A stretch of DNA of 64,000 nucleotides from Luzula sylvatica (taxonomy: Eukaryota; Streptophyta; Magnoliopsida; Poales; Juncaceae): positions 1,818,501 through 1,882,500 of the forward strand of contig OX326959.1 of assembly GCA_946800325.1 (NCBI GenBank), given 5' to 3'. A program made the position numbers and the translations under genes. This document shows, piece by piece, positions 21,840 through 33,986 of the stretch (positions within the stretch are counted from its first letter, which is position 1; each line of letters begins with the position of its first letter). The notes under the pieces are model-generated. The model was not told where the DNA came from. It searched no databases and was given only the letters and a program-made list of their open reading frames with translations.

Positions 21840-22364
21840 AGAATTCTGAATATAAGATCGTACCTGATAGAGTATTGATAGAGTATGCCTCCCAAATCTA
21901 AGAGCGATATACTAGTCATAAATGTTCGAAGAAATAGGGTTTGTGGACAAAATTCTTTCTGGATGCCCTATTCTTAAACGAGTGTCATTTGATGATGGAC
22001 GATATTTTATTTCAAAATTTGGAATGCTTGACTATTAAATGGTGCATTTTTCACAGTAAATCGAATCCAAAAACTTGTTGGATTTCTGTCCCTAACCTTG
22101 AATATCTTCAACTTGAAATCGACATTGGAGTAAAGCTCAAAAATATGTCTAGGTTTAAAAAAGCAATAATCCGCTGCAGAAATTATGTGTCCGGTTCTGA
22201 TTTTCCGAGTAGCTTTGCAAGCGTCGTGGATGTGGATCTACGGTCATCCTTCTTCGATCAGTTGGGAGTAAGTTTTTTTTAAGAACTAGTGACCTTTTTC
22301 CTTCATTTTTTTTTTCTTCTTATTTTGATTTATTGAATAATAAAATTACTTATTTCAAAAATTG

Positions 22365-23517
22365 GAAATTTTTTAAAAATAACCAAGTTACCAAAGATAA
22401 CGAAGGAAATAACCAAGTTTGAAAAGTAATTCCAAAAATGTCTTTTGCGGAGTTCCATACAGCGCCGGACGGAGTTTCATACCTCGCCTTTTGTTAATTT
22501 TTTAGTTAGTCCGAATGGTAAGTAATTAAGGGAAATTATCTCCCACGGCCCGTCGGTAATACTCTCACTATCAGCGACGGGTCGTCGGTAATACTCGGAA
22601 ACAACAACTTTACGCACTTGTTTGATAGTCTCACTTTCAGCGACGGGCCGTCGGTAATAATCATTTTTGTTGTAGTATTTTTGTATTTTTTGTTATAGAT
22701 CGTTTGATTTATATTATTATTATTTAATTAAAATAATTGATTGATAATATGTTATGTTAAATGTAGTTATGTTGGATATAATTTTGTTGATATATTTATC
22801 ATTTTGATTAAATGGACCAATTGAATTAATTTGTAATGATAATAAATAAATAATTTTGTGTAAATGACACATAAAATAAACAACAAAATTAACCAAATTG
22901 TTTAATTCAATTGGTTCATTTACACAAAATTATTTATAAAGAATGAAAATAAATTATTAATGGACATAACATATTAATGGACACATAAAATATCGGACAT
23001 AACATATTAATGGACACATAAAATATCGGACATAACATATTAATGGACATAACATATTAATGAAAATCAATTATTAATGGACACATAAAATAAATATATC
23101 AACAAAATTATATCCAACATAAACTACATTCAACATAACATATTATCAATCAATTATTTTAATTAAATAATAATAATATAAATCAAACGAAATATAACGA
23201 AAAATACAAAAACACTACTGATTATTATCGACGGCCCGTCGCTGATAGTGAGACTATCAAACAATTGTGTAAAGGCGCTGTTTCCGGGTATTACCGACGG
23301 CCCATCGCTGATAGTGAGAGTATTACCGACGGGCCGTGGGAGATAATTTCCCTTAATTACTTACCATTCAGACTAACTAAAAAATTAACAAAATGCGAGG
23401 TATGGAACTCCGTCCGGCGCTGTATGGAACTCCTTAAAGACATTTTTGGAATTACTTTTCAAACTTGGTTATTTCCTTCATTATCTTTGGTAACTTGGTT
23501 AGTTATGAAAAAATTTC
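22365..23517. mobile_element. Long fold-back (Mutator-like) element in the first intron of cassette B
   Basis: The whole 1153-bp element is nearly palindromic. The left arm begins GAAATTTTTTAAAAATAACC and the right arm, reversed, begins GAAATTTTTTCATAACTAACC. Arms of over 400 bp meet near 22880. Flanks TTCAAAAATTG and TAAAAAAATTG match at 9 of 11 bases, and the paralogous introns of A and D lack the insert. Each arm has repeated GC-rich motifs of the type CGACGGGCCGTCGGTAAT. The middle has a 33-bp tandem unit (tattaatggacacataaaat...). No ORF is supported. Confidence 0.8.
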
Positions 23518-23887
23518 TAAAAAAATTGTAGGAAATGTTAAAAGAAGTACCACGTTGCCTAAAATTTTACAATTTGAAGATCCTCACCATTGATGCATGT
23601 GTGCTTTGTCAGTTTGGCCCAATTTCTTCTTTACTTGCTCGTTGCCCTAATTTGGAGAAGCTTATCTTAATCCACGATCGTTTCTGTAAGGTACTTAAAT
23701 TTTGCTTACTTGAGGCTTTATAAAGTATAAGATATTATTCTCCAAGTTGCACCAATTATATCACATATATCATTATAATTATCTATTGTTTCAATTATAT
23801 CTCGTTAATACAAACACTATTTTTTAAAGCATATTGACGAAGATATAACGTTGGAGAAAATATTGAAGAAAACCGAAATGTTTTGTT

Positions 23888-24215
23888 TTTTTGAGTAAAA
23901 TAGAGTAGGCTCTTAAATCCTACTTCTATTAGTTTCATTAATTATTTTAATGTTCATACAATTTTTGAGGTTATTTGCCCTATAAAAATAAAAATCTAAT
24001 CCTAAATAACCTCTTTAACAACCATATGAACTTAGCCTAAAACAAGAAACCGTAATCAAAATCCATCAATAATCTGGAATTGGAATCCTTGAATCTCAAT
24101 CCTAATTTTTCCATTGAAGAAATCGATTCCCGGATTTCCAATATCAAACGTATAAAAGACCTTTTGCACCGCCTGCCTCTTCTTTCTTCCGCCCCTCTTC
24201 ACTTCCTCACAAACT
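23888..24215 (-). mobile_element. Retroposed sequence (328 bp) in exon 3 of cassette B, 13-bp TSD
   Basis: A perfect 13-bp TSD GAAATGTTTTGTT lies at 23875-23887 and 24216-24228. A T run at the left end marks a minus-strand poly(A) tail. On the minus strand a short frame reads EEVKRGGRKKRQAVQKVFYT and onward. No clear pol III A or B box is visible, so a retroposed transcript is as likely as a SINE. Confidence 0.75.
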
Positions 24216-24409
24216 GAAATGTTTTGTTGCGAGCACCTCAAGTTGGTAGGTATTAGATGTTATTTGAACGGAGATGTGCGTGCAGTTGAAGAGCTTATTT
24301 TGCATTATACAAAGGAAATAGAGGGGGTTGAAGTTGTCATACGAGAGGACGTTTCTGATTGAGATTAATGTGTGCTTTTGGTTTGCTTTGTTGAAACTAG
24401 TTGTTAAAT

Positions 24410-26564
24410 AAAAGGTTCTGAAAATCGGAATCGGAAATCGAATCGGAGAATGGCCTGGAGGAGTAATCGGAATGGAATCGGAAAAATCGGAATCGGAATC
24501 GGTCAAGGAATCGGTTTTTTTTTTAAGGCATAGTATTACTTTGTAAGGAATCTGGTTGAAGTTTTTCAATCACTTTGTAAGTACCCTGTATTACTTCCCC
24601 GTCACAGTAATTTTGCCGGTTGTAATGGAGCTGTGGATAAAAAAATTTCCTACAAAATTTTCCCGGTTGTAAGTACCCTACAAAATTATACATCAATATA
24701 TATTTATATTAAAAATAAATATACCTGCTGCATGTATCTCCCTGTGTAGCTGATTGTTCCATCTTTTATCAATGATTGCCCACCATTTTCTGAAATTTTG
24801 GGCATTTAAATCCGATCTTAATTCCTCTTTGGCTCTGTCAAGCGCTTCATACAAATAACCCATTTGTGGTTTCTCATCACTATCCATTAACCGGAGTACT
24901 TTCACCAATGGTTTAAATAATACTATCGTTTCTCCGACACTGTTCCAAAAATTATTGTCGAATATTATTTCTTTTATGCTATCATCATTTTCTTTCTCTT
25001 TTCTACTTTGTGTACGCGCAACACCATCGTGCCATTTGTTGTCTAAACACATTTTTTGTAATTGATCTTTGAATGAAAACAAACTCTGCAATGTTAAAAA
25101 TTGTGTGGCAAAACGTGTAATACCGGGTCTAATAATCTCCCGATCATTTATTGCTTCTCGGAGAGCACTAAGCGCCCATCCGTGATTATAAAGAAATTTT
25201 GTTACATTTTGTGCCGTTCTCACCAGATGCGAAATGTTCCCTTGTTTTCCAATATCCTCTAGCATTAAATCAATGCAATGGGCAACACATGACGTCCAAT
25301 ATATTTTTGGATATTTTTCCATTATTAGCTCTCCAGCTTTTTTGAAATTTGCACCGTTATCAGACACCACTTGTACCACCCTTTCTGCACCAATTTTTTC
25401 AATTACGTCTCGCATCAATTTATAAATATATTTTGCATTTTTATAATCATTTGATGCATCTATCGATTTAATGAATGCGGTTCCTTGGGGTGAATATACT
25501 AAAAAATTAATTATGCTATGTTTATTTTGGGAAGTCCAACCATCACACATGACAGTGACCCCATACTCGTCCCAAAACGGGAGCATTTCATCTATTAACG
25601 ATTGTTGATATTTTACCTCCTCCGGTAAATACGTGTTATAAATTTCGTATGCGGTGGGCGGATCAAGGGGACCCAATAACTGGGTTTCTCTAACATCATT
25701 TTTAAAATAGTCACTGTCCGTTACATGAGCAGGAATATGATCATGTACAAAAAATTTGGTCCATACACGTCCGAGATGAGTTTTGACATTTTTAATACCT
25801 CTAAGTATCCCAGATGTTACCTTTGGTTGGAAGCTGGTTTGTTTTGTATGAAATGTAAGATCTATCGTTGGTTGCTGCCCGAAATTACTGTGCTTGTTCG
25901 GTGCCGATCCATGTTCTCGCATTGATGAGGAGCGCCCCATTCCCCTACTAGATTGACCGGGGGCCCTACCGCCCAGTCTCCCCTCTTCGACACTTTCACG
26001 TATGGCTCGTTGCAATTCTTCATCATCATCTGATTCTGCATCGCTATCCCTTCCTCGAATTCGGGTTAGTTCCTCTGCTATATTATTTTTTTTAGTTTTA
26101 TTTATCTGAGTTTCTAATTTTTTCCCGTGCATGTACTCTTTTAGTTCTTTTCTTATATCTAGTGGAACTTTCCTACAAGGTGTACTATTACCTCTAATAC
26201 CAGCCACATGTTCTTTACCTCGTGATATGCCCCCCGATATCTTGTTTTTACAGTAATTGCATTTTACAGATTTTTTGTCTTCTCCAATTTCACTGCAATG
26301 CATCCACCCGATATCTTTTTCTTTTGCTACGCCACTGCCTCTGTTTTTGCCTGACATGATTATGAAAGAAATTCACAGAGAAAAAAGAAGAAGTTAATAC
26401 TGAAATATTCAATTTATTACAAGACTTATTTTGAGTTTATGTAGCTTCTCCATGAATTAGAAATGAAAATTAGGATACATATAGAAGAAAAAAAAACATC
26501 TTTATATCACATCAATATAAATTATATTATCCTACCCCCATCCAACACACACAGTCACACACTA

Positions 26565-26597
<33 letters not shown>

Positions 26598-26947
26598 CAC
26601 TAAAACCCTACGCACGCGACCCCTAAACACTAAAACCCTACGCACGCGACCCCTACGTCGCGACCCCTACGCACGCGACTACGCGAGTCTTCTTCGTCAC
26701 GGGAGCCCTCCACGACAAAGAGGCTGGGCTCCAGCTCCACGACTCTTCTTCGTCACGGGAGCCATGGCGATTCTTCTTCGTCACGGGTAAACTCCATTTT
26801 TGTCGTTTTTTCTCGGATTTTTGTCGATTTTGCTTGCTTTTCAGACCAAATCGGCCGATTCCGTTTAAAAATGGGTAAAATCGTATCGGCGCCTGCCGAT
26901 TCCGAGTTCAAATCGGCGATTCCTGGTTGGAATCGCCGATTTCTCGG
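24410..26947 (-). mobile_element. hAT transposon, 3'-deleted, inserted after the cassette B stop
   Basis: The insert separates 'ctagttgttaaat' from 'ttggtaccgaatt', which are joined in cassette A at about 5320-5337. Flanks TGTTAAAT and ACTTAAAT match at 6 of 8. The ends carry related 'gaaaatcgg' and 'gagaaatcgg' motifs, with many 'ggaatcgg' subterminal repeats. It encodes a hAT transposase on the minus strand that lacks its C-terminal dimerisation region. A (CT)n tract (26564-26590) and a doubled 'ccctacgcacgcgacccct' lie upstream of the transposase start. Confidence 0.8.
24523..26357 (-). pseudogene. hAT transposase (BED finger and DUF659), C-terminally truncated
   Basis: Exon 1 is 26357-24725 and a likely exon 2 is 24677-24523, with a short GT-AG intron that keeps the frame. 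Together they give about 595 residues. An N-terminal BED-type zinc finger has C33, C36, H50 and C61 (VKCNYC ... EHVAG). An acidic stretch follows (ESDDDEELQRAIRES). The DUF659/hAT core contains VMCDGWTS and VVSDNGANFKKAG, whose aspartates are expected catalytic residues, and SCVAHCIDLMLEDI. Exon 2 resembles the family's post-HAAG segment, but the frame stops near the element end before any hAT dimerisation domain. The protein is therefore probably inactive, though most of the core is intact and the element may be fairly recent. Confidence 0.85.
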
Positions 26948-26955
26948 ACTTAAAT

Positions 26956-27745
26956 TGGTACCGAATTATATTTATTAATGTTTTTTTTTACTTTGGTTTA
27001 CTTTAAATTTTGTTTGAGTTTGAGTTGTTTATAGTAAGTGTGCTTTGAATTTTACCAAAACAAATCTGGTTCTCTCTCTACATCCTTCTCTCCCTCCTGC
27101 ACCCCTGTAGTAGTTAGAAGAGGAATTTTTAATTTCAATTTTTAAAAATTTCAGTAGTTTAAACTTTAAATGCTGGTCAGGTTATTTGGTATTAGTTTGT
27201 TTATTCTTTTAATATTTCCAGTTTATTTCAAATGATATAGGTATATGGGCAACATAAATTTAGTGCTATATGGGAAAGAAATCAATTGAGGGATCACTTG
27301 ATATTTTGAGTATTGAGATTCTATAGGAGGATCTGATTGCAATTTTAAAAATCGAGACCTTAACTTAGAAGATAAATGTGGTGGCTCTGAATCCAATTCT
27401 CATTTTCTCGATCACAGGCAATGAAAAACATGTAAAAGAAACGTATTTTATTTTTATTTTTGTAAGTTCATATAAATATTAAATCGTAGGGAACTTAAAC
27501 AATTGTTGGTTTCTATTCAAAATCATGTTTCAAATCGCTTGTATAAAGTTATACAGGACGTGGTTGGAAAATGGCTAGAAATATACTCACACACATACTA
27601 TGTATCATATAAGGCCCCTCAAAAAAATCGATCTCAGGCCCGGGCCTAGTGGCCCTGGCCCTGCTTATTTCAGTAGGGAAGGAGGCTCGATATGATATCA
27701 AATAAGCTTTATTTGCTCTCTTTTTTAGTAAAATTTATTTGCACC
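26956..27745 (+). repeat. Shared 3' flank of F-box cassette B
   Basis: This flank resumes directly after the hAT element and matches 5330-6007 and 6998-7065 of cassette A. It lacks the MITE present there. No gene is present. Confidence 0.78.
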
Positions 27746-28583
27746 AAAACTAGTTTAGTAAGAAACCTTGTTTTATAGAGAATTGATTTCAGTTTGGTAA
27801 GATGAGTAAAAAATGACATAAATAATAGAGAATTGATTTCAGTTTACCCCCATATCTTATTTGATAAAACTTTTAGGTCAGTAATTCATCTAATATTTTT
27901 CAATAAAAATTGATAAAATGTCATATACATAAATTGTTTTATGTTTACTCCCATATCATTTTAAATGCATCAAAACTACTCTGGGAGTAATTCGTCTAAT
28001 ATTTATATTCATGCATAAATATAGATATTTACACTGATACAGACATTTATATTTACTCTGGAATATCAAATGATAATTTCCAATTTTTAATATTTTTAGA
28101 CTTTTTAGTTTAGTTAGGAAATTTTGTTACACTAGATGAATCACTTGTTGTTCGGATATAGATCTAGTTCTTGGTAAATTTTGAATATTGATTAAAAATA
28201 AAAATTGGGTTTTTGATTATAATAGTCTTTTTCAGTTTACAAATGCCTCCTACTATATTACAATTATATGGTGCTCCTATTTTTTTTTAATTAAAATTTA
28301 ATTGTTCTATATTAATTATAATGACCTGAATTTATTATTTCAACACAGTTATATAATGTTCCTACGGAAATTTCATAAAAATATAAAATAATATATAATG
28401 TTTTAAATATTCAGTTACATATTATAAAATTAAAATTATTATCGTTCCGACTACATCGTTTTTTCTGAAAACATCAAAAGAAATGAGACCCGAGAATTGG
28501 GCCCTCCTAATGGAGCCGCCATATATCCGAATTTGAGACCTCAAAATTGGGCCTCGTTGGTCTATGTCTATGACCGGCTCTGA
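27746..28583. mobile_element. AT-rich stretch ending in a CAGAGCCGG-type hAT terminus
   Basis: The last 100 bp (28480-28583) contain 'gagacccgagaattgggccc', 'gggcctcgttgg' and finally 'gaccggctctg'. These resemble the right end of the elements at 35282-36196 and 46174-47091. A left end with matching TSD was not found, so the element extent is unknown. No coding region is seen. Confidence 0.4.
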
Positions 28584-31089
28584 CTAGAATGCACTGGATG
28601 AAAATTGTCGACGGAATCCTCTGTCGAGAGCATGATAATTTACGGCGTGGTTCGTAAGCATTGTCGTAATAGGGCTATTAGTTTCGAAGCCCATCTGGTA
28701 TGATGGAAATGGGCCGAAAGTGCTCTACCAATTCCTCTTCTACTTTATCTCTTTTTATTTAATAATAAACTCTCAAAATCCTCGTGAAATTAGTTTGCTC
28801 CAATATCTTATGATTAAGTATTAATTGAAAAAAAAAAATCTTATGATTAAGTACGTAAGGAATCAATAATCATCTGGTTATTTTTATAGAATTGATAGAA
28901 AAAAAAATCTCAATTATATAGAGTTTGTGGTTCACGTTCACACCATGAATATGATTTGTTCACGTTTTTAAGCACTCTTCAACTACTCATTTTTACTTTA
29001 ATGGATACTTCTAGAAAATACTTGGAATGATATTTGTGTGAGGGGGAAAATATTTTTCTGATCTAGAATATGGACCGTGTATTAGAATATATTTTTGCTA
29101 TTTAAGCCCAAATCATATGCTCAGATTTCATATTATAAAATTAAGGGATATGTTTTATGCATGTATTACATTAGGATATTGAGTAAGAGCACGCGAGCAA
29201 TTTAGCCTAAATAGTATATTAATAATAATAATTAGGAATTGGGGGAGACCTTTATTTCTTTTATTTGAGTTTTTATTGATAAACATTATTTTTTGTTGGG
29301 TTTCATATGACAAAATATCTATGTTACGCGAATATTTGAAAAATGCAGAATTATCGTGAAGATACGAGCAAGGTCGTCAAAATCGAGATTTTACACTGAA
29401 TCATTTAAGGATAGAATTCAATCGAATCGTTAAATCGTATTTTCAATCGTAAGATTCTATAACAAATAAATATTAACTAGGAATATGATTTTCTAAATAA
29501 AATGATATAACTTAATTGATAAAAAATATAATTTATTTATTTGAATCACTGTACTTGTATAATATATTATGAATAGACAAAAAAAATGAATTGTTTAGTT
29601 ATGCAAATGTTAACCGCAACCAACCAAATTATTAAGGATTAATGAAATTAGAATCGTGTTGTACTAAATTTAAATCCGGACTAATCAAATTAAGATAAAA
29701 CAAAACAAATAATATATACAAAAATAAATTAAGTAAACATAAGAAAAAATATGTGCAAAAGAAAATTATTTTATTTTTGCAATATTAGCTTATATTACAA
29801 TATGTCAATATTTTGTTTTGTACTCGAAGTTACTTAATTATATATGTGGTCATAATAGTCTTGGAAATTACATGTTTTGTGAGTCATGACGGTGAAATCG
29901 TAAAATCGTAAATATAAGATTTTTATCATATTTTACGTCTTGAATCAATATTCTGCAAGAATTCTACCAGGTTAAGATTCTCCGTGCGTCTCAAATCTAA
30001 TTTTGTCGAGCTAGAGTCGTAGAATTGTAAAGATTCTGAGACTTGAATTGAAATTTTGACAACTATAAATAAGAGTATTTGATATGGATACATATGTTGC
30101 GCGATACAGTTCGGATAAGTATTCGATACGTCACATCGAGTATCCGATAATTTTAGTATTTATTTTTTATAAATACCATTCAGATACTTCTTGATATCAT
30201 ATAAGTAATGCTACGCTCCAGGATGCCGCAACAAGGTTTACAACAACATGTTGCGTTGACATAGATACGTATACAACCGCATCTAATAACATCACATCAT
30301 GAAAAATACAAGGCCAACAATGCATGATGTTTCTATCATGTTTTGATAGGAAGTTTTGCATATTTACTCTTCAGAATATCGTTGAGATACGCCCGCGATA
30401 CTACTCATATCTTTTGTTTTATATATCCGCCGCATTATATATTTCGCCCGTTACATTTTTTATAATCTTTTTTGCAGAATACTTTTATGATACTTCTAAA
30501 TTAGGTTCATGATACGTTTAGAATAAATTTATATTATTAATATGATATATTTATGTTATTTGAATTGTTTGGTTGATTTTATTTATTGTATTAGTATTCA
30601 ATTAAAAAAATATAAGCAATTAATATTTAATTATTTTTTAGTTTTAATATTGAAAACATACCACTTTTATTTAAGACTCAACTGATAGAGTCTTCATTAG
30701 TATTGGTACTCATATGTCAATATGGTTACTGTACAATAGTTAAAAAAGTATATCATTAGTGATACTAAATTTACTGTTCGTAGTTAATTTCAAGATTAAT
30801 GTTCAATATAATTTTCAGATTGAGAATGTGGATTAACCCTAAAATTATAATTTAATGTAATCATTTTCATTTTCTTATACAAACTGTTGTTAATTTGAAG
30901 TGGATTTTGGATCGAGTGAGAATATAGTGTTCCATTGCATGTGCTTCGTTAGGTGGGAGGTATTATGATTCTTTTAAAACCAAGGCATTAGTAATTTTGT
31001 AAATTATATATATGCATTTTATAAATTTTTATTTGTGTTTTCATCCCTTAATAATTTTAAGGAAATTCATGTTTCCATAAAAGCCCCAC
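28584..31089. other. AT-rich intergenic DNA with one candidate MITE
   Basis: No gene is supported. A candidate element at about 29370-30066 has ends 'gtcgtcaaaatcgagatttt' and, reversed, 'gttgtcaaaatttcaattca'. Repeated 'aaatcgtaa' motifs lie inside. No good TSD was found. Near 30090-30200 there is a degenerate 'gttgcgcgatac...ggata' pattern resembling the CTATGTTGC MITE family. Confidence 0.35.
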
Positions 31090-32490
31090 ATTATCGAGTT
31101 AATATGAGTATTTAAATCTTGATCAAAATGTCTAAATTAATTGATTATTCATTTGAACATGATTCATATAAACCAACTAAAATAAAAACTACATGAAATT
31201 TGGTCCATTGTGGACCAATTTCATTCATATTTTTTTTGTTTCGATTAAATAAGGAAAATTAAGAAAAAATACACTAGTTTTTATTATTATTGTGAAACTC
31301 CCCTAAATTTACCTATGTTGAAATTAAAATAAATAGTTATTTTTAATTTTTTAAAAAAATCAATTTTTTCATATAATAATTTAAAAATAATAATTATTAC
31401 ATGTTATATTTATATAATTTTAATATTTCACACATTATATTTTGACTTTTATATTTTTTCCTCAAAAACTAACATAATTTAATAATAAGATGAACAACAA
31501 TTTTAAAATAACACCTTGCAAATATTAAAAAAACAAAATATCATGAAATTATTAAAAAATACATGAAAGAACAATGAAAATAAAAAAATAGATGTTTAAA
31601 CATATATTATTCTATCAATATATTTTCAAGGTGTTTATTTCTTGTTTTCTTTAATAAAGAGTGTCGTAGGTTATATTTTCAAAAAAAATACCAAGGCGAT
31701 AAAATGCTAAGGGGATTCATCAATATATTTTTTTGTAATATATTGATGTTTAGGATTCATCGTGACAAAGAGAAACGTACGATCAAAAGTACACTTTTAA
31801 TTTGTACTAAAAAAATTGGGGTATTTTTTCAACATTACCTCATATTCATAATAGAATTTTCAAAACAAAAAAATTATGACTATTGTGTTTATATAATTTT
31901 AATTTTTTATTTATTATTCATGAAAAACTAACCTCTCACATTAATAAAATAAATAACAATAACTAAATACATTGAAAATATATTGATAGAAAAATATATG
32001 TTTAAAGATCTAATTTTTTATTTTCATTCTCCTTTTTATGTATTTTTTTAATAGTTTCATGTTATTTTATTTTTTAAATATTTGCAAGGTGTTCTTTTAA
32101 TATTTTTGTTCATATTATTATTTTATGTTAATTTTTCAGGAAAAATATAAAACTCAAATATATATAATGTGTGAAATACTAAAATTATATAAAATTAACA
32201 TATACATTTCTTAAATTATTATATGCTAATTATTTTTTTAGGATTCTTTTCAAATTATTATCTTTAAGTTTTGTAAGATTTAAACAATAATAATTTTATT
32301 TAATTACTACATATGTAAGTAGAAGGGTAATTTGGTCAAAAGAAAAAAATAAAACACCATATATAGTTAGTTTTAATTTCTATAGGGGTATTTGAAAATA
32401 AAAAGTTTGGTAGATATTTTTTTTGGAGTTCCCCGAAAGACATGGGGATTTTTATAATATCCAAAAAAAAATGCTTTTTTAAAAATTTCC
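31090..32490. repeat. AT-rich element with inverted arms of about 240 bp
   Basis: The segment at about 31400-31640 is largely the reverse complement of about 31975-32210. Both share 'aatatttgcaaggtgtt'-type and 'atatatgtttaaa' sequences on opposite strands. A related copy lies at 50530-51110 in the opposite overall orientation. Small ORFs inside show no motif. Class is unknown; a fold-back or MITE-like family is likely. Confidence 0.5.
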
Positions 32491-33272
32491 ATTAAATGAA
32501 TGGTTAACTCTTTGTTAGTACTCTTGATCTTTTCTAGTGCTTGATTCAGTGTTTAATTTAGCAGGTTGCCAAGGAGAATAAAAAAAAAAAATCCAAAAAG
32601 AATTCACGCGGGCAAAATATACTAATTAAATAACAAAATATATTTTTCAAATTAACAAAATATACTGCTGAATCCAACCAGCAAACATGACTAAAATTAA
32701 TAATAAAATAATATATTTTCAACAATATATTCTTCTAAATACAAGAATATATATTTTTAATATCAACATTATATTTTGGTCTTTGGATTTTTTTTGGGAT
32801 TTTTTTTTGGATTTTTTTAGCATTTCTATTAATTTAGGAGTATTTCTTTGTTTGAAAATCCAAGGCATTTTCGTTCCTTGCACTGAGCAGCTATTATTAA
32901 TTAATATATTTAAGTGGGGTCAAAATTATAATTCATCATGCATATTAACTTGTTATGAGATATCAAGTGGAGAGTTGATTTTATTAGAAAATTTTGATGC
33001 ATATTTATTGATATTAGAAATTGAGTAGTCTCGACTAAATGCATCAAAATTCATTTTAAATGGAGAACTTACTACATGAATGTTAACACAAGAAATTATT
33101 CTTCTGTATTGTATTGATTACATGTAAAAAAACAAGATTTTTCAAATAATATTGTTCCATTCTTTCATTTCTATACGGTATATATTCTTTCAAATAAATA
33201 ATAATTTCAACAAATATTTTCTTATTTATTGTTTTAAAATATAGAAATGATATAATATATACTTTTTTGAAA
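32491..33272. other. AT-rich stretch without a supported gene
   Basis: The 113-codon plus-strand frame at 32687-33028 is rich in Ile, Phe and Leu and reflects base composition. No motif, splice context or paralog was found. Confidence 0.4.
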
Positions 33273-33297
33273 CCCCCCCCCCCCCCCCCCCCCCCCC
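33273..33297. repeat. Homopolymer of 25 C
   Basis: An uninterrupted C run followed by A residues, embedded in very AT-rich DNA. Confidence 0.9.
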
Positions 33298-33329
33298 AAA
33301 AAAAATAACATGTAATACTAGCAACACAT

Positions 33330-33980
33330 GCTCAAAGATTTTTGATATTGTTGTGATCCAAGTTCGAATAAAATAAATATTCGAATGATTCAACATCCCG
33401 TGCAAAGCGCGAGATTTTTGATATTTTATCTTTATCTTGTTTTTTAGTAATTATAATTTTTTCCTTTAAAGAAAATAAAAAATTCGGTCTATTCTCACTA
33501 CCGTTTCAAAAACCACATTTATCTTCTAAGTTAAGGTCTCGATTTTTAAAATTGCAATCAGATCCTCCTATAGAATCTCAATACTCAAAATATCAAGTAA
33601 TCCCTCAATTGATTATCTTTCCCATATAGCATCACTAAATTTATGTTGACCATATACCTATATCATTTGAAATAAACTGGGAATATTAAAAGACTAAACA
33701 AACTAATACCAAATAACCTGACCAGCATTTAAAGTTTAAACTACTGAAATTTGTAAAAATTGAAATTAAAAATTCCTCTTCTAACTACTACAGGGGTGCA
33801 GGAGGGAGAGAAGGATGTAGAGAGAGAACAAGATTTGTTTTGGTAAAATTCAAAGCACACTTACTATAAACAACTCAAACTCAAACAAAATTTAAAGTAA
33901 ACCAAAAAAAAAAACATTAATCAATATAATTCGGTACCAATTTAGCGATTAGTTTCAACAAAACAAACCAAAAGCACACA
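33330..33980 (-). repeat. Shared 3' flank of F-box cassette D with a degenerate Helitron-like end
   Basis: The part from 33480 is the reverse complement of the flanks of A and B. At 33340-33415 it matches 15290-15370, including 'gttcgaataaaata' and 'atgattcaacat', but the hairpin is imperfect (cccgtgc...gcgcgag) and CTAG is absent. Confidence 0.65.
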
Positions 33981-33986
33981 TTAATC

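Larger units (their letters stand above)
20590..24362 (+). pseudogene. F-box/FBD pseudogene, cassette B
   Basis: The F-box is missing. A remnant of exon 1 runs from about 21840 to 22267, with CLTIKWCIFHSKSNPKTC and a GTAAGT donor. It carries a deletion near 21980 that removes the RLSLYE segment kept in A and D. Exon 2 is 23532-23690 and stays open (from EMLKEVPRCLKFYNLKIL to LEKLILIH). Exon 3 is 23830-23887 plus 24229-24362, split by a retroposed insert; without it the frame ends VEVVIREDVSD and TGA. The intron after exon 1 carries a 1.15-kb fold-back element. The 20740-21830 interval is unrelated sequence placed between the 5' flank and exon 1. Confidence 0.85.

Noticed and set aside
27632..28583. 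A complete 950-bp hAT element starting at 'caggcccgggcc'
   Set aside because: The 8-bp flanks do not match, and cassette A has the same start without an element. Only the right end is accepted.
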